Source of the DNA: Adiantum capillus-veneris
Lineage: Eukaryota; Streptophyta; Polypodiopsida; Polypodiales; Pteridaceae
Assembly: GCA_014529385.2 (NCBI GenBank)
Contig: CM043968.1
Location: 129,493,018 to 129,557,017 of the forward strand
DNA: 64,000 bases
Direction: 5' to 3'
A program made the translations under genes and the position numbers. This document shows, in pieces, positions 33,161 to 49,654 of the stretch. Positions within the stretch are counted from its first letter, which is position 1. Each line of letters opens with the position of its first letter. The notes below the pieces were generated by a model. The model did no database searches. It saw nothing but the letters and a program-made list of their open reading frames with translations, and was not told the origin of the DNA.

Positions 33161-34585
33161 GCATTAAAAAAAAAACATTATCTATAGTTGTGAATGCAAA
33201 GTGAGAGATGCTATTTTAAGATGTATCACATCAACTTAGTCGTATGCATGAGAGTCACCAAAGGGAAGTGCTCTGTTCACTTGTGGAGGAATCCTGGAAG
33301 GGAAGGCCTTTCTACAGATGCAATTTTCACTCTCCCCCCCTCTTCTCATACGAAGGTTGTCTCGAGATTGACAATACCATGGGGGTGCCAAATGATCTCA
33401 TTTCCTTCTTGCTGACAATGAAAATTAGGCGCATAGAAAGGGAAGCAAAGCGGGAGGGGCTTCATAGGATCAATCACTCTACCACAGGATATGCGGAGGT
33501 TTGCAAGGTCGATAGTGCAATGAGATGTAACAAATCCGGGTGTGTGCCTTGAGGAGAAAGGTGAGGGATAGCGAGGGTAGAGTTGGGATAGAATTTCATT
33601 GGGAGTAGGTGAAACTAGGGTAGAAGGCAGAGAAGGGTTCACTACAGGAGCGCAACGAAGGAAGCAAGGTAGGGTGGGGGTGGAATATTTGATAGTAATA
33701 ATTAGTTTGTATAAAGAGTTACCAATATGTGTCTATGGTAACGAAATTAAAAGAAAATCAAAAGATGAAAAAGAGAGGGGGGGGGGGGGGGGGGGGGTAA
33801 GGGTAGAGAGTGCGTGCTCTCATCTATAGCGAGCACATATTCAAGGATTTAAGACAACACCTCTTGACGGCCACGCGATGGCCGTCATACGACACTCCCT
33901 GGGAGCTTTGGTAGGAGGCAGCGATTGCAAGCAAACAAACAAAGGCATATAATCATGCACTTTTTAATATTGTAAGGGAAAAATTGTAGCAGTACAATAG
34001 AATGGTTTACATTGCAAGGCTACGTACTTGGCCGCCACGGTGATGGGCTAGATTCATGGTCAATGCCTTCATGGTTTTAGAATCTCCCTTGTGTATAGCA
34101 AGGCGATGATTGGTGGAATCTGGAGGAGATTCCATCTAAAGAGAGTGGAGCAAGTAGGAGCTGTATGTATTCCATCTAAAGTGAGTAGGGGAGGACCCAT
34201 TTTTTCTAGCAAGACTCTTGATGGATGCTTTGGGAATTAAAAGAGGAAAAGATAATGGAGGTGGCAAGTGGCGAGCGAAGAACGAAACTTCAGGCAGTGG
34301 ATTGAGAAGTTGGCAAGTGCTATTGAGTGCTAAAACATAGCCATGCATAGTGGGAGGCAACAACAAAGACTTTTTTTAATATGAACGAGCTCAAACAATC
34401 AATAACTAGGTCGTTGCAACGGCATGGCTCAACCCAACGATTTCTCTTTAGTGAACGTGATGTCTTGTGGTCGATTGTCGATGGCAAATCGTTGCGTGCC
34501 TTTCAAAGTGGTAAGGCAGCCAACCAGCTTCAAATTAGATCTTGAGGGATTCCATGTATTGGATAAGTGAATAGAGTTTTCTCTT

Positions 34586-34589
<4 letters not shown>
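33161..34589. other. Unassigned; poly-G run
   Basis: No gene recognised. A poly-G run lies at about 33778-33797. Short frames on both strands show no family match. Confidence 0.35.
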
Positions 34590-34997
<408 letters not shown>

Positions 34998-35306
34998 GGA
35001 TAGAAAATAAATTTTCCCTAAGTGAAAATAAGGCCAAAATTGTATTTCTCCCAGTTCTTAGGTCAAAATTTGAAGCTCTCTTCTCAGTGCCCTCATTATC
35101 TATCTCTCTCAATTATAAGAGGTAAATACTATACATATTATAAATATTTTATCCCGCTCATTTTTTTTTGCCTAACTAATAACCCTCACCCACACGTACG
35201 CATTGTCTAGCCTATGCAGCACTGCACCTTGGGGATTTCCCTGCTCCTCTATTGGCTTCCAGCTTAGCACTACTCTATTAGGCTTTGAAGGTGGTTCTCC
35301 ATATGC

Positions 35307-38431
<3,125 letters not shown>

Positions 38432-38455
<24 letters not shown>

Positions 38456-38481
38456 ACCTTCCACTTAAAGTCCAATGTGGC
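38432..38481 (-). promoter_or_regulatory. Copia A2 polypurine tract hairpin
   Basis: On the minus strand, GCCACATTGGACTTTAA pairs with TTAAAGCCCAAGTGGC inside the LTR; the loop holds GTGGAAGGT and TGTTGGG. Confidence 0.65.
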
Positions 38482-38559
38482 ACTTTAAGTAACTGTAAAT
38501 CTATGAACATAAATGTACAAAGATTTAGATGGTTGCCATCTATCCAATTCCCAATAACT

Positions 38560-40000
38560 CACGACAATGCACAAAGCCCTCTCCTGGAAGTCCCTTTGTG
38601 AGTAGATCAGCGAGATTGTCCTTGGTGTGGATCTTCAAAGTTGTATCTGCTTGTCTTCAAGTACTTCCCTAATGAAGTGATATTTCACATCAATATGCTT
38701 AGTCTTCGAATGGAACACTGGATTCTTTGCCAATTGTATAGAACTTTGATTATCACAAAATATAACTCTGGCATATCTACTTTGATTCCCAAGTCTGCTA
38801 CCAATCTACCAAGCCAAATAGCTTCTTTGCATGCCTCATTATGCAACATACTCAGCTTCTGTAGTAGACTGCGTAATACAATCTTGTAATCGAGATTGCC
38901 ATGATATGGCACCTCCAGCCAATGTCAAGACATAGCCTGATGTAGATCTCCTCTTATCCAAGTCTCCTGCATAATCTGAGTCAGTGTATCCTCTGACACT
39001 CAAATCTTGACTACCATAGCATATGCGCATACTCTTTGTATGTTTTAAGTATCTCATGATACCTTTCATTGCCTCCCAATGTTTCTTGCCGGGATTTGAC
39101 ATATATCTGCTAACCACTCCCACTGCAAATGCAATATCCGGACGTGTAGCAATCATTGCATACATCAAACTCCCACATGTAGACGCATATGGCACCTTAT
39201 CCATTTCAACCTTTTCCACCTCAGACTGTGGGCAATCTTGGTTGCTTAGTTTCACATATGACGGCAATGGTGTTATCAATGCCTTTCCCCTGTCCATATG
39301 GAAACGTTGCAACACCTTGTCAATATACTCTTCCTGAGATAAGTAAAGCATTTTCTTTGACCTATCTCATTGGATACACATACCCAGTATATGACTTGCC
39401 TCACGCATGTCTTTCATGTCAAAAACCTTTGCCATTTTTGATTTAAGAGCTGAAATTTTTGCCATTTTTCTACCAGCAAGTAACATGTCATCCACATACA
39501 AGATGAGGATTGTCAAACTACCATCCTTAGCTTGTCGAGTATACAGGCAATGATCTGTCTCACTTCTTTTGTATCCTTGAGAAAGCATAAATTGGTGAAA
39601 CTTCTTGTACTTTTCTCTTGGTGCCTGTTTCAAGCCATATAGACTCTTTCTCAAACGACATACCAATTTCTCTTTGCCTTTCTCAACATACCCTTCTGAC
39701 TACTGCATATAAACCTTCTCATGCAAAACTCCATGAAGAAATGCCATTTTCACATCCATCTGATGTAAATGCAGATCATGTTTGGCAACCAAAGCAAGTA
39801 CACTTCTCAATGTTGTCATCTTGACAATTGGTGAAAAGACTTCATCAAAATCTATTCCTTGTTCTTGCTTAAAACCCTTAGCAACCTACCGTGCTTTGTA
39901 TGAGGAGTAAGCTTATACCTGTAAACCCACTTACAAGGTAGAGCTTTCTTGCCCTCTGGCAAATGAACCAAATCCCACGTTTGATTCTTATGCAGAGCTG
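38560..40000 (-). pseudogene. Copia A2 reverse transcriptase and RNase H
   Basis: From 40000 leftwards: RT start ([20 protein letters not shown] with breaks), SLYGLKQAPREKYKKFHQF, catalytic LYVDDML near 39490, DIAFAVGVVSRYMSN and RNase H (YTDSDYAGD, TTEAEYVA). Several frame breaks occur, for example near 39900, 39670, 39355 and 38850. The end carries the polypurine tract. Confidence 0.88.
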
Positions 40001-41392
40001 TCATCTCTGATTGCATGGCCAACATTTTTTCGAGTCAACCACTTGTAATGCCTCCTTGTAACAAGATGGTTCTCCGTAATCCGTGAGCATGACATAATTT
40101 AGAGATGGCACATAACGATCAGGTGGTTTGGAAACACGCTCAGAACGTCTCACCACAACTGATTCTGCCTCTCTAGCCATTATAGGCTGTTCCTGAGCCT
40201 GACCATGCTGTCTTGATGTGCTGGCACTAGGTCCATCTTCCCTGAAGACAACTCTTCTGATCTCCTCCGTCTTCTCTAGCTTAGCGTGAAACTTGGATTC
40301 ATTGAAATGCACATTATTGCTACGAATAACGTTTCTGGACTCAGGATCCCAAAGCCGATAACCCATCTCGCCCGATTCTCCGTAGCCAAGAAATATACAC
40401 TTCTTGCTCTTTTGTTCTAACTTACTCCTGAACTCCTTAGGAATATGGCTATAAGCTTCAAAACCAAAGACTCTGAGATGCTTATACAAAGGTGGTTTGC
40501 TTGTCCATAGCATCTCGGCCACTTCACTCTTATCCAGAACCCTACTAGGAGACCTGTTGATCAAATGGACTGCTGTAGCCACTGCTTCCGCCCAAACTCC
40601 ATCAGGCAACTCAGCATTTGACAACATGCTTCTGACCTTCTATTGTATGGTCCTATTCATACATTCTGCAAATCCATTTTGTGAAGGATTTTATGGTGTA
40701 GTAAGTTCCCGCTTTATCCCTTTTGCTTCACAAAAGTCTTGAAAAGCTTTGGAAACGTACTCTCCACCATTGTCAGTTCTCAAGCACTTCAGCTTCTGAC
40801 CACTCTGATTCTCCACAAGCTGCAAGAATGTCTTAAAGACCTTGAGCACCTCATCCTTGTGCTTCAAGAAGTAAACCCATACTTTGCAAGAATAGTCATC
40901 TATAAAGGTACAAAAATACGTTGCTCCCCCTAGTGACAAACTAGGCATTGGTCCGCATAGATCACTGTGCACAAGAGCTAACCATTCGTCCCTACGATTC
41001 CTCTTTGTTCTGTGCGGTTCCTGTGTTTTCTTACCATAAACACAATGCTCACAAAACTCGAAATCTTGAAATGAAAAGCCAGGCAAATAACCATAATGAG
41101 AAAGTATTTCCATTCCTCTTTTTGAAATATGTACCAGCCTAAGATGCCACAGTGACACACTTGGCTGCTCAATCACATTAATTACATGGTTTTTAACCTT
41201 TGAAACATGTAAAGTGTACAGAGTTCCTGACTTGCTGCCATGTGCTACAGTCATCGAACCTTTGGAGATCTTCCAAGCACTGTTCCCAAAAACTATCACA
41301 TAACCCGCATCATCCAACTTCCTTGTACTGATCAAGCTCTTTCGGATTGGTTGAACATGTCTGACATTCTTGAGCCATAAAGAAGAGTCATT
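40001..41392 (-). pseudogene. Copia A2 integrase
   Basis: Zinc region (WHLRLVHISKRGMEIL, with one His changed in context; CEHCVYG), then the core with D in HSDLCGPM, D in LRTDNGGEY, and a break near 40680 before the PQNG...E region. The C-terminal part RVFGFEAYSHIPKEF and SGEMGYRLWDPESRN is open. Confidence 0.88.
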
Positions 41393-41983
41393 CTAAAACT
41401 TCAACTGCACATCTCCCACTCCAAGTATGTCACAAACCTGCTCATTGCCAAGTCTGACATAATCTTTAGTAGCCACATATGATGTAAACCACTCTTTGTG
41501 CGGAGAAACATGTAAAGATGCCCCTGAGTCGATAATCCAATCACTCATAGCATGTCCATCCTCTGTAGTCAAGAAAACAGAATCAAGATTGCTTGTGAGG
41601 AAGATGTCACCATGATTTGACATGGCTGTCCCTTCCTTCATCTTCAAATCCACCAATTTCTTGAGCCAGTAAATATGAGAAGCAGCACTTTGTTTCTCGT
41701 ACATACCACATAGCTTTTTCCATACGCCATACGTTGTAGTCTCTTCTGCTACGTTGAAGTAAACATTTTCTGCCAGTGTCAGCATGATTGTGGAGCAAGA
41801 TAACTCGTGAAGCTCTTCCCACTCATCTTCAGCCATACCTTCTGGTCTCTCTCCTTTGAGCTTCAGTGGCTTCACTTGTTTTTTCTGCACCAGAACCTGC
41901 CAAATTTGCTTCTTCCGGAATGGAAAGTTTGTGCCATCCAGCTTCTTTATGTTGTAAAGAGTCTCACTTTGAGAAGATGCCAT
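41393..41983 (-). pseudogene. Copia A2 gag and protease with zinc-knuckle deletion
   Basis: The ATG is at 41983 (MASSQSETLYNIKKLDG). The gag core matches copia A to KEGTAMSNH, then the frame jumps straight to GDIFLTSN and the protease (WIIDSGASLHVSPHKEWF, catalytic DSGA intact). About 166 codons present in copia A, including the CCHC knuckle, are missing without a frame change. Confidence 0.88.
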
Positions 41984-43005
41984 GTCTGCCAAACTGTTTA
42001 CTCCTGGGGAAAATCCGGCAGAGTTTCCCTGTAAACTGGCCTCTGTACATAATAAACAAGCTGAACACCTCTCCTCAAGAACTGTCAGTATTTTGAAAAT
42101 TTTTGACAGATTCTCCCATGTAAACTGAGCTCTGGAAATCAAAAGATAGCTCAAAAACAACCATAAATAGCTGACCAGTGACAAATCTAAAAATCTCTGT
42201 AATATGCTATCATGTAAGCATACACTGTCTCCTGTCTGGGCGATCACATAACATATATCTGTCTCAAGACTGAACCCTGAATAATGCCTCAACGGCTTGA
42301 TGCATAAGATGCAATCCAGTGTCTACACAATGTCATACATCCTATGGGATAAAAGTCGCCGAAGAGGATGCGTGTAGAGGGGAACTCCAACAACCTAATC
42401 CACCTCACACTGGGTAACCCAGTCTCTAGTGCTTGGCTTCAAAAAACCTCACACACGACCCTCTCAGATGGCTCAGCAAACTGCCCAGAACTAGCATACA
42501 TCCTACAATAGACCAATCATTGTCCTATGACCGTTGTGGCAGTCTGTCTGCTAGCGTGACTCACAACTAGCAGACCCACAATCACAATACATCAATCTGC
42601 AATACATGCCAGTGGTGTAAAGCCGTCGTATGGCGACACCTCCCCTGGAACCTGGCAAGCACAAGAAGTAGCAATGCAGACTGCAATATATATATCTAAT
42701 GATATATATGTGTACCTAGTCTATAGATGATGCTTTGAAAACTAATGAGTGATGTATGTCAATGCCGACCACCTCCTGCTTGCCAATCTACACAAGACGG
42801 GTTTCTTTGCGACTGAAACCTATCTTCTGATGTAGTGCTCATAACAAAATTCTGAGGGCATAAACAGCTTCGAAATGGAGGTTAAACCGCAAGTCACCTG
42901 CTGGAAATGCTCATGGAACGCCGAGTGTGAATTTCCAAGCTCCGGATCCAAAATCTGCCTGAAAAGTGTGGGCGCACGCGATTACGCAAAACCGCACTGC
43001 ACCTC
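41984..43005 (-). other. Copia A2 leader
   Basis: About 1 kb. It ends with the conserved hairpin at 42006-42029 (minus strand GGGAAACTCTGCCGGATTTT), about 23 bases before the gag ATG. Confidence 0.75.
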
Positions 43006-43017
43006 GCTCTGATACCA
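43006..43017 (-). promoter_or_regulatory. Copia A2 primer binding site (initiator Met tRNA)
   Basis: Complement of GCTCTGATACCA, two bases inside the 5' LTR. Confidence 0.95.
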
Positions 43018-43019
43018 AT

Positions 43020-43234
43020 TGAAGTCGCGGAGCGGAGCGTAGATCGACTCTCACACACACACAGAGATACACAGAAAGCTTACACAATACGCAGAGAATC
43101 GTTGAAGGGTTATCTCCCAAACCTTATTATCCACAAAATTATAAGTGAGTATATACAAAGAGTTAGTGATAAGTGAGTTAAGCGGGCGGCCGGCCATATC
43201 CGTATAAGAGGCCACTTGGGCTTTAATCCCAACA
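43020..43234 (-). repeat. Copia A2 5' LTR
   Basis: 215 bp with TG...CA ends; it has only a short CACACACACA where the 3' LTR is expanded. Confidence 0.95.
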
Positions 43235-43438
43235 CCTGTGAGGGCACCTTATGGCCGCTCAATTGGCTACCAATGGCTTTATACTTCATTTTGGATATTG
43301 TTGCCTTCAAAGGTAAATAAAAGTAAAGTAGTATCTTGGGAAAAAGCCCCATATATCCCACCTACTTGTGATGCAATGTGGATGTGTGCCATGTTCCTTG
43401 AGCTTCAATCAAGATTCCATGAACCTAGGAAGCCATAA
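43235..43438 (+). pseudogene. Unrecognised gene remnant, part 2
   Basis: Ignoring the copia A2 insertion and one TSD copy, the frame of 38108 continues here without a stop (RAPYGRSIGYQWLYTSFWIL, later MCAMFLELQSRFHEPRKP) to a TAA at 43436. That the frame is open on both sides suggests the gene was coding when A2 entered. Family unknown. Confidence 0.45.
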
Positions 43439-44084
43439 ACTCTCTTTTTCCTTCACATTTCTTGTCTCTATAAAGGAAACTAACTCGTCCGCTTCACTCT
43501 TGATTCAAGAGGGAGGGAAAAGAAAGGTAAATTTAGTGGAATAGAGGTGGCCTAGATAAATTTGGTGGGCTCATCTATGATTCAAGCCACATTTCTCTAT
43601 CGGCTTCTGGAGTTGAGGAGTAACAAAGTGTGTGCCTTGGTCTTTCAATTGTAAATTTCACACCCCCCATTGGTGCCATTGTTCATGAGGGCTCTTACCT
43701 TGGCTCTATTAAGAAGATATGCAATTTGTATTCTCATATCTAGTTGGGTTGAAGCAATACCATTTCATTGATCTCGCATAGTGAGAGTCTTGAGTACATT
43801 AAAGTTGGCTCTGATTCCAACATGAGTCTTACAATAGCATGTTCGCATTCTAGCTAAGTACCCATCTATGACATGGTATTAGCAAATTGTAGAGAAGAAC
43901 GAAATTTTTGTAACTTTGTCCCATGCTATTTCAAGATCCCTCTTAGTGAGGTCTTGTATTTTTTCAAATGAGGATTTCTCTATGCCTTACATGAAACATT
44001 GTATTATGTTGAGTGATGCTCTAGATGGTGTGTCTTGGAACTTTTTGTGTCAAGAAAAAAATGGAGAGAGAGAGAGAGGGGGGG
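43439..44084. other. Unassigned sequence inside the right TIR
   Basis: No gene recognised. It ends in mixed GA and poly-G tracts. Confidence 0.35.
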
Positions 44085-44118
44085 AGGGGGGGAGAGAGAA
44101 GAATATATATATATATAT

Positions 44119-44160
<42 letters not shown>

Positions 44161-44267
44161 AGCAAAAAAAGCTCTCTTCAAAAATTGTTTTTTGAGTGAA
44201 GCGAGATTTGAAAAAAAAAAGGTCAGTTGAGCAAAAATCTGAAAAAGCTCCCTCCATTCCCATCCCC
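44085..44267 (-). repeat. Right terminal inverted repeat of the 29-kb segment
   Basis: On the minus strand: GAGGGAGCTTTTTCAGAT, then GCTCAACTGA, CTCGCTTCACTC, CTTAATC and a CT tract with poly-C and ATTCTTCT, matching the left end in order. Confidence 0.75.
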
Positions 44268-44275
44268 CCAAAATG

Positions 44276-45314
44276 TGTATGCCAAAGTTTTGCATATGAA
44301 ATAGCCTTAGAATCCACAATGGCATTTGCGAACATCTACATCAACATCACGATCTCCTTTCATAGAAGACTCCACAATAGCTGCACTTGTATTGGACCAT
44401 GTAGTTGATCCAGCCTCTTTCTTCTTAGCCTCTTCTACCTTCAATTTTGGACACTGCTTGATCAAGTGATCATTAGCTTTACAATAATGGCAACACATCT
44501 TCTTTTTGCCCTTATCACCAAAATTCCCAGACGAATTGCTGCCAGCAGAAGCATTAGGAACATATGATTTACCACTCGCAAAAGAATTATGAGAAGTGGC
44601 TACATTGTTGTTACCACTTTTTCTTTGAGCATTCATAAAGGCATGTTCAACATTAGTCTTGTTTTTTTTGGAAAGTGACTCTTGCAATAGCAATGTGCAT
44701 AATGCATCAAACTTTTTGGATTTCCTTGGGTCATAAGTCTCCAAGTAAGCAAAAGTCTGGTAAGAATCTCGCAAAGCATCAAGAACAGTTTGCACAAGGG
44801 AACTGTCAAAAATGACTTCATCTGCAGAAATAAGTTGCTCATTGATATCCTTGACACCAGCAAGGAAAGTGTCCATCTCATCTTCCTCATGCATAATCTT
44901 TGACTCCAACTCTTTACGTAGCAATGCAATTTTTTCCTCATGCAACTTGCATAAAGACTATCCATAATATCCCAAGCTTGTTTGCAAATTTTGTTAAACG
45001 AATGTGAGGAGTATAGTGCACTTCACAGACAACACAATCAAAGCCTGAGCCTGCGCATCTTTTACATCCCAACGAGCTTGCTCAGCCATAGGCAAAACAA
45101 TTGTGGCAGCAACAATCCTACCACAAACCTGCAACATTGTCAACATCGCCTACATCCTCAGAACCAGGACATGCATCTTGGTACTGCACAATATTCCAAA
45201 CACCCTTTGATACAAGGACATGTTGCATCATTAAGCCTACATAGCCTAATTGTTCCCATCCAATCTATCCTCGGCAACAAACATCTTGAACACATTTGTG
45301 TTGTTGTCAGCCAT
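44276..45314 (-). pseudogene. Copia B2 gag and start of integrase zinc region
   Basis: The minus strand starts with ATG at 45314, has early stops (near 45250), the family gag (MDTFLAGVKDINEQLISA; SSLVQTVLDALRDSYQTFA), and a CCHC knuckle CCHYCKANDHLIKQC near 44480. The protease is missing: sequence jumps from DRDVDVDV to the integrase-side ANAIVDSKAISYAKLWH. It ends at the 29-kb insertion; compare 14976. Confidence 0.85.
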
Positions 45315-45647
45315 GGAGAATGCCTGTACTTGATGTGAAAGCTACCCAAAAAGAGGACAAATGAGGCAGAACCAACATGTGCTATATAGCACAAACCGTA
45401 GAAGACTATAAGGGACCTATTATGCAAAAATTCTACACAAAATGACAAAATAGCATGTGCAATACTGCCTACGGTGAAAACGGAGGCCAAAATGAGCCCA
45501 AATGAAAATTCTGTGCAGACCAAGCTCTAGAGTCTTCTTGAAGTATTTTTCAACTTGCTGACGCTTGCCCAAAGCTCACAAAAATCAAAGAAAGTGAGCA
45601 GGCGTATGCCAGAGCTGCTGGTGACTAAGCCCGAGAGGATGCAACTT
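45315..45647 (-). other. Copia B2 leader
   Basis: Short leader, colinear with B1 55665-56016 in reverse. No gene. Confidence 0.75.
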
Positions 45648-45659
45648 GCTCTGATACCA
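45648..45659 (-). promoter_or_regulatory. Copia B2 primer binding site (initiator Met tRNA)
   Basis: Complement of GCTCTGATACCA, two bases from the LTR. Confidence 0.95.
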
Positions 45660-45661
45660 AC

Positions 45662-45891
45662 TGTTGGAATTAGGGTTGCAAGAAAACACACACAACTTGA
45701 AGAAGATGAAGGAAGCTCAAGGCACACAACACAAAGTGTATTACTTAGTGTGCAATGGAAAGATAGATCGCCCTAGAGTGATGGGAATATATACAATGCA
45801 CGGGGGAAAAACGTCCTAGTGAGGGAAAAAATGCCGCCCCGACAGTCCTAAGTGTGTTCACACACATCACTAACACATGTATATGGTAACA
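45662..45891 (-). repeat. Copia B2 5' LTR
   Basis: 230 bp, TG...CA ends, followed by CTCAC, matching CTCAT at the other end of B2 in 4 of 5 bases. Confidence 0.92.
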
Positions 45892-46526
45892 CTCACCGGC
45901 TTGAGATATGTGGCATTTGAGATGTAAAGTTGTGTATGCGCAATGATACTAAGTTCATGCTTCGAGTTGTAGACATGTGCAAAATCTAACTAAGAGCTTG
46001 GTGTTAGCAGGACATATTGGATACACTAAAGTGTTTGGAAATGGTTGGATTATAAAAAAAGTTAACTTGGTCTGCTCAAAAGCCAAAAATATGGCTCATT
46101 ATATTCCTTGTATGTCTCTTTAGTGAAAGAGAATTCTATCATGTAGCCATGAGCTGCCAGTCAGAAGGGCGATTACAACATTTTGGCTATATCCTTGTAT
46201 TAAACTATTCCGATTTTGGTTTGTGTGAGCATTGCATGTATGGGAAAAAGACTAGCCTTACCACTTTGCCATTAGATCAAAAGCTACAGAATCCTCTAGA
46301 TTTAGTTCATAGTGATCCATGTGGGCCTAGGTCTCATAAGTCTCAAGGGGAGGCATTATATTTCTTGACTTTCATAGATGACTCTACTTGATATGTGTGG
46401 GTCTACCTGTTGAAGAGGAAAAACAAAATTTTTGCTACATATCAGAAATGCCTAGCTATGGTTGAGAACTAGTCACGCACAAAGTTGAAGGCTTTGTGCT
46501 CTGACAATGGTGCACAAAGTTGAAGG
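45892..46526 (+). pseudogene. Copia C integrase region, right half of first unit
   Basis: It continues the sequence broken at 6204. The frame has the zinc-region end (CEHCMYGKK), DLVHSDPCGPRSHKSQGEA and FLTFIDDST, and many stops. It ends after CTCTGACAATGGTGC, the second catalytic Asp region. Confidence 0.75.
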
Positions 46527-47700
46527 AACATTGAATGCTACCATTGTCACAAGAAAAGACACATGAAAAAGGATTGTTGTTTATTGCAAACAGAGAAGGG
46601 TAAATCCATTGTCTTAAGTCCTACACCTCCTAAGAGCATTGTGAAGATAGAGCAACTCAATGTCATTGAGTCTCCACATGTCGATATTGTTTTTGACATG
46701 CCACCATCGTCAGATATACACTATAGTCTTCACTTCTGATTTGAGTCAAGAGGCATTGTTAGCTCTTGACAAATGCTTGCACAAAATTGGATTATAGATT
46801 CAGGTGCCAATTTTCATGTTACTCCTCACAAGAAGTGGTTCTCCAATTATGCTTCTACACATGGTTCAATTAAGCTGGCTCTTCTCATCAACTTGAGATA
46901 TGTGGCATTTGAGATGTGGAGTTGCGTATGCACAACGATACTGAGTTCATGCTTTGATGTGTCAGACATGTACCAAAGCTAACTAAGAACTTGGTTTCAG
47001 TATGACAACTTGATGATCTTGGATGCACTAAAGTGTTTGGCAATGGTTCTTGGGTTATCAAAAAGGGTAAATTGGTCACGATAAAAAACTTGGCTCATTA
47101 TATTCCTCGTATTTCTTTTCTGTGAAAGAGAATTCTATCTATGTTTGAGTTGCATTCTATTGAGTTGTGCCATAGTTGGCTTGGTCATATGAGTCAGAAG
47201 GGCATAAAGGGGTTACAGTATCTTGGTTGTATCCTTGTGTTGAACTATTTTGATTTTAGTTTGTGTGAGCATTTCATATACGCGAAATAGACTAAGCTTA
47301 CCACTTTGCCATTAGATCAAAAATTAGGGAATCATCTAGCTCATAGTGATCTATGCGGGCCTATGTCACATAAGTCTCTAGGGGAGGCATTGTATTTCTT
47401 GACTTTTATAGATGGCTCTTCTCAAAAGGTGTGTATCTACCACTTGAAGAGGAAAGTCAAAAATTTTGCTACGTTTTAGAAATTCCTAGCTATGGTTGAG
47501 AACTAGTCAGGCACAAAGTTGAAGACTTTGCGCACAATGGGGGACATGGAGTTGTTGAGTGCATGAATAGGATTATTCAAGAGAGGGTCACTTCCATGCT
47601 ATCTATGGAAAATTCACCTCAAGAGTTTTGAGGAGAAGTTATTATGAAACTGGTGCATATAATCAATAGGCCACACTGTAGTTGCTATAGTGTGACTTAT
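46527..47700 (+). pseudogene. Copia C second unit: zinc knuckle to integrase
   Basis: A tandem copy of the same span as 5864-6204 plus 45892-46526: knuckle CYHCHKKRHMKKDC, protease-like WIIDSGANFHVTPHKKWF, then the integrase region with YFLTFIDGSS and a later GVVECMNRIIQERV. Stops throughout. It shows what the first unit looked like before B2 entered. Confidence 0.75.
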
Positions 47701-49605
47701 TGATGGCTGCTAGGTTGGGCCTCCTCAACACTATCTACATGCATTGCATCGTCAAGACTACTCATGACATATGAATGTGTCATCTTCAACACTGGGTTGG
47801 CTATGTCTCTCTCATCCATAAGTGGAACTATGTGTCCTAGCATCAACTCATCAGCCTCTAGCATGAGCATAAAAAAACTTCATGTTTGTCATCTCTGCCT
47901 GTGTCTTTAGGGTGCAGAATTTCTCTACCTTTGTTCGCATAGACTTTGACGACACTTGCTATGTCTCACGGGAGCAATCCTAATCCATCTCTACCTTTGT
48001 AAAGTCCACTAACATGTCCTACATAGCTACATGCTCTATCTCTTGAGCATAATGGAGCTCATTCGCACAAATGAGACACATCTCATCTCTCACATAGCGC
48101 ATGTCAATCATCGAATCAAGAACAAACCTCCTTGAACCTCAAATATATCCAATGGAGTGGAGAAGCCATATCTGTCTCCTCCCATAATCAAAGCGATCCA
48201 CAACGCATCTGCAAATAATCCTCTCTAAGTAGTATATGGCAGCTTCAATCTGCTAGTTGTCACACTGAGATCACACTCTGCATGATCTCAAGAACATAGT
48301 GCACATGTTGTAGCATAAAAGATGCACCACTAGTTAATGACATGCATACATCTCCTGCTCTTGCAATGTCAAACACCCAACCATCGGCCAAGTGCACCCA
48401 ACCAAAACCCCACTAGAAAATTTGCTAGAGCAGTCACAACATGGTGTGATGTGGAAGAGTGTATCATATCCTTATCTAGCAACCAAAGGGAAGAAATGTC
48501 ACTTGTGCGAGACATATAAGCAAGAGGAACACTAGAGGTAAACATGACATCATCGTCACTCGCATATGAAGCCACCTCTCTAGCCTATGTCAAAACCTCA
48601 CATGCATCACGCATACATCTTTGTTGCTACCTCATACATCTAAAACAATGGTGCCTAATGTGCCATGTCCAACCCCAATTCCAACAAGAAAAGTATCGCA
48701 TGAACGAGGCATCCGTCTCTCAGGAGTCATCTCTACAGACTCTGTAACATCACACATATTTGCGAAATGGATGTCAAGAAACCAAAATCCACATGTGCAT
48801 CAAAAGGTGTATGGAAAAAAATATTGGGAGAAATTTGGCAGAATTCCTTTGTAAACTGAGCAAAATCTCAAGCAAATCTCAACCATAAACTGCATTAAAG
48901 ATTGGGAGATCACCTCGAGCACTACACACTCATAACTATAATTAATGCATATGCAACCTGTAGCTCACTATAACTCTACAAAAGAAACCTATAGAACCTA
49001 TAACTTATGACTATTTGTAACTTGTAAGTAGAAAACTCACGATCAAAATATCCATCGATCAGAAATGTGACCACTATAAGCATACACAAATCTCACTGCT
49101 ACAATAGTGGATACAAGAACAGAAAATCGTGTGCAAATTGAAAAATATGTCGAAGTGAGAGTCAAAACTCAATCAATGTCAATGTAGGAGTCACACTCAA
49201 CCATTAAAGCATTAGACAATAAACTGCAAATACATAGAAACTATGGCAAGATCCTAGAGAAAAATTGACAGAGTTTCCCCAACAATTTGATCAAAATCTC
49301 ACAAAAAAATTGGCATACACAAAACCTATGAAGCCAACCAGGCTATACACATAAATAGAGATCAAATATCTCATCCACAATGTAAAATAAACATCATCAT
49401 CGCATTCGAAATATGCCAAAACCCCAATTTTTTGACTTTTGGATCATATCCATCCCACTGTGTGTGATAGAGATATGCAAAAAAAAAAGTTTCAGAGCTT
49501 GAAATAGCAAAAACGAGTTGTAAAAAGTCACGTTCTTTCTTTTTCTCTACTCTCCATGATGCAATGCCAAGGTTTTTATCGCCACTCCCATGTGCTCTGG
49601 TACCA
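47701..49605 (-). pseudogene. Copia D-like relic (D2)
   Basis: The minus strand has DDDVMFTSSVPLAYM and SLWLLDKDMIHSSTSHH near 48520-48450, matching the gag end and altered protease of D, then LQHVHYVLEIMQSVISV matching LRHVRYVPDLIVSLISI. Leader hairpin motifs lie near 49256-49281 and 48827-48851. A primer site with one mismatch is at 49594-49605. Heavily decayed. Confidence 0.55.
49594..49605 (-). promoter_or_regulatory. Primer binding site of D2, one mismatch
   Basis: Complement reads TGGTACCAGAGC instead of TGGTATCAGAGC. Confidence 0.65.
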
Positions 49606-49607
49606 CT

Positions 49608-49654
49608 TGAAGAGCACGGCAATGTGGAAGCGGGCCCCTACCTAGTTTCCCAAC
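49608..49654 (-). repeat. Possible LTR remnant of D2
   Basis: TGAAGAGCACG...TTTCCCAACA has the end bases expected of a family D LTR but is only 47 bp, so it would be internally deleted. Confidence 0.3.
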
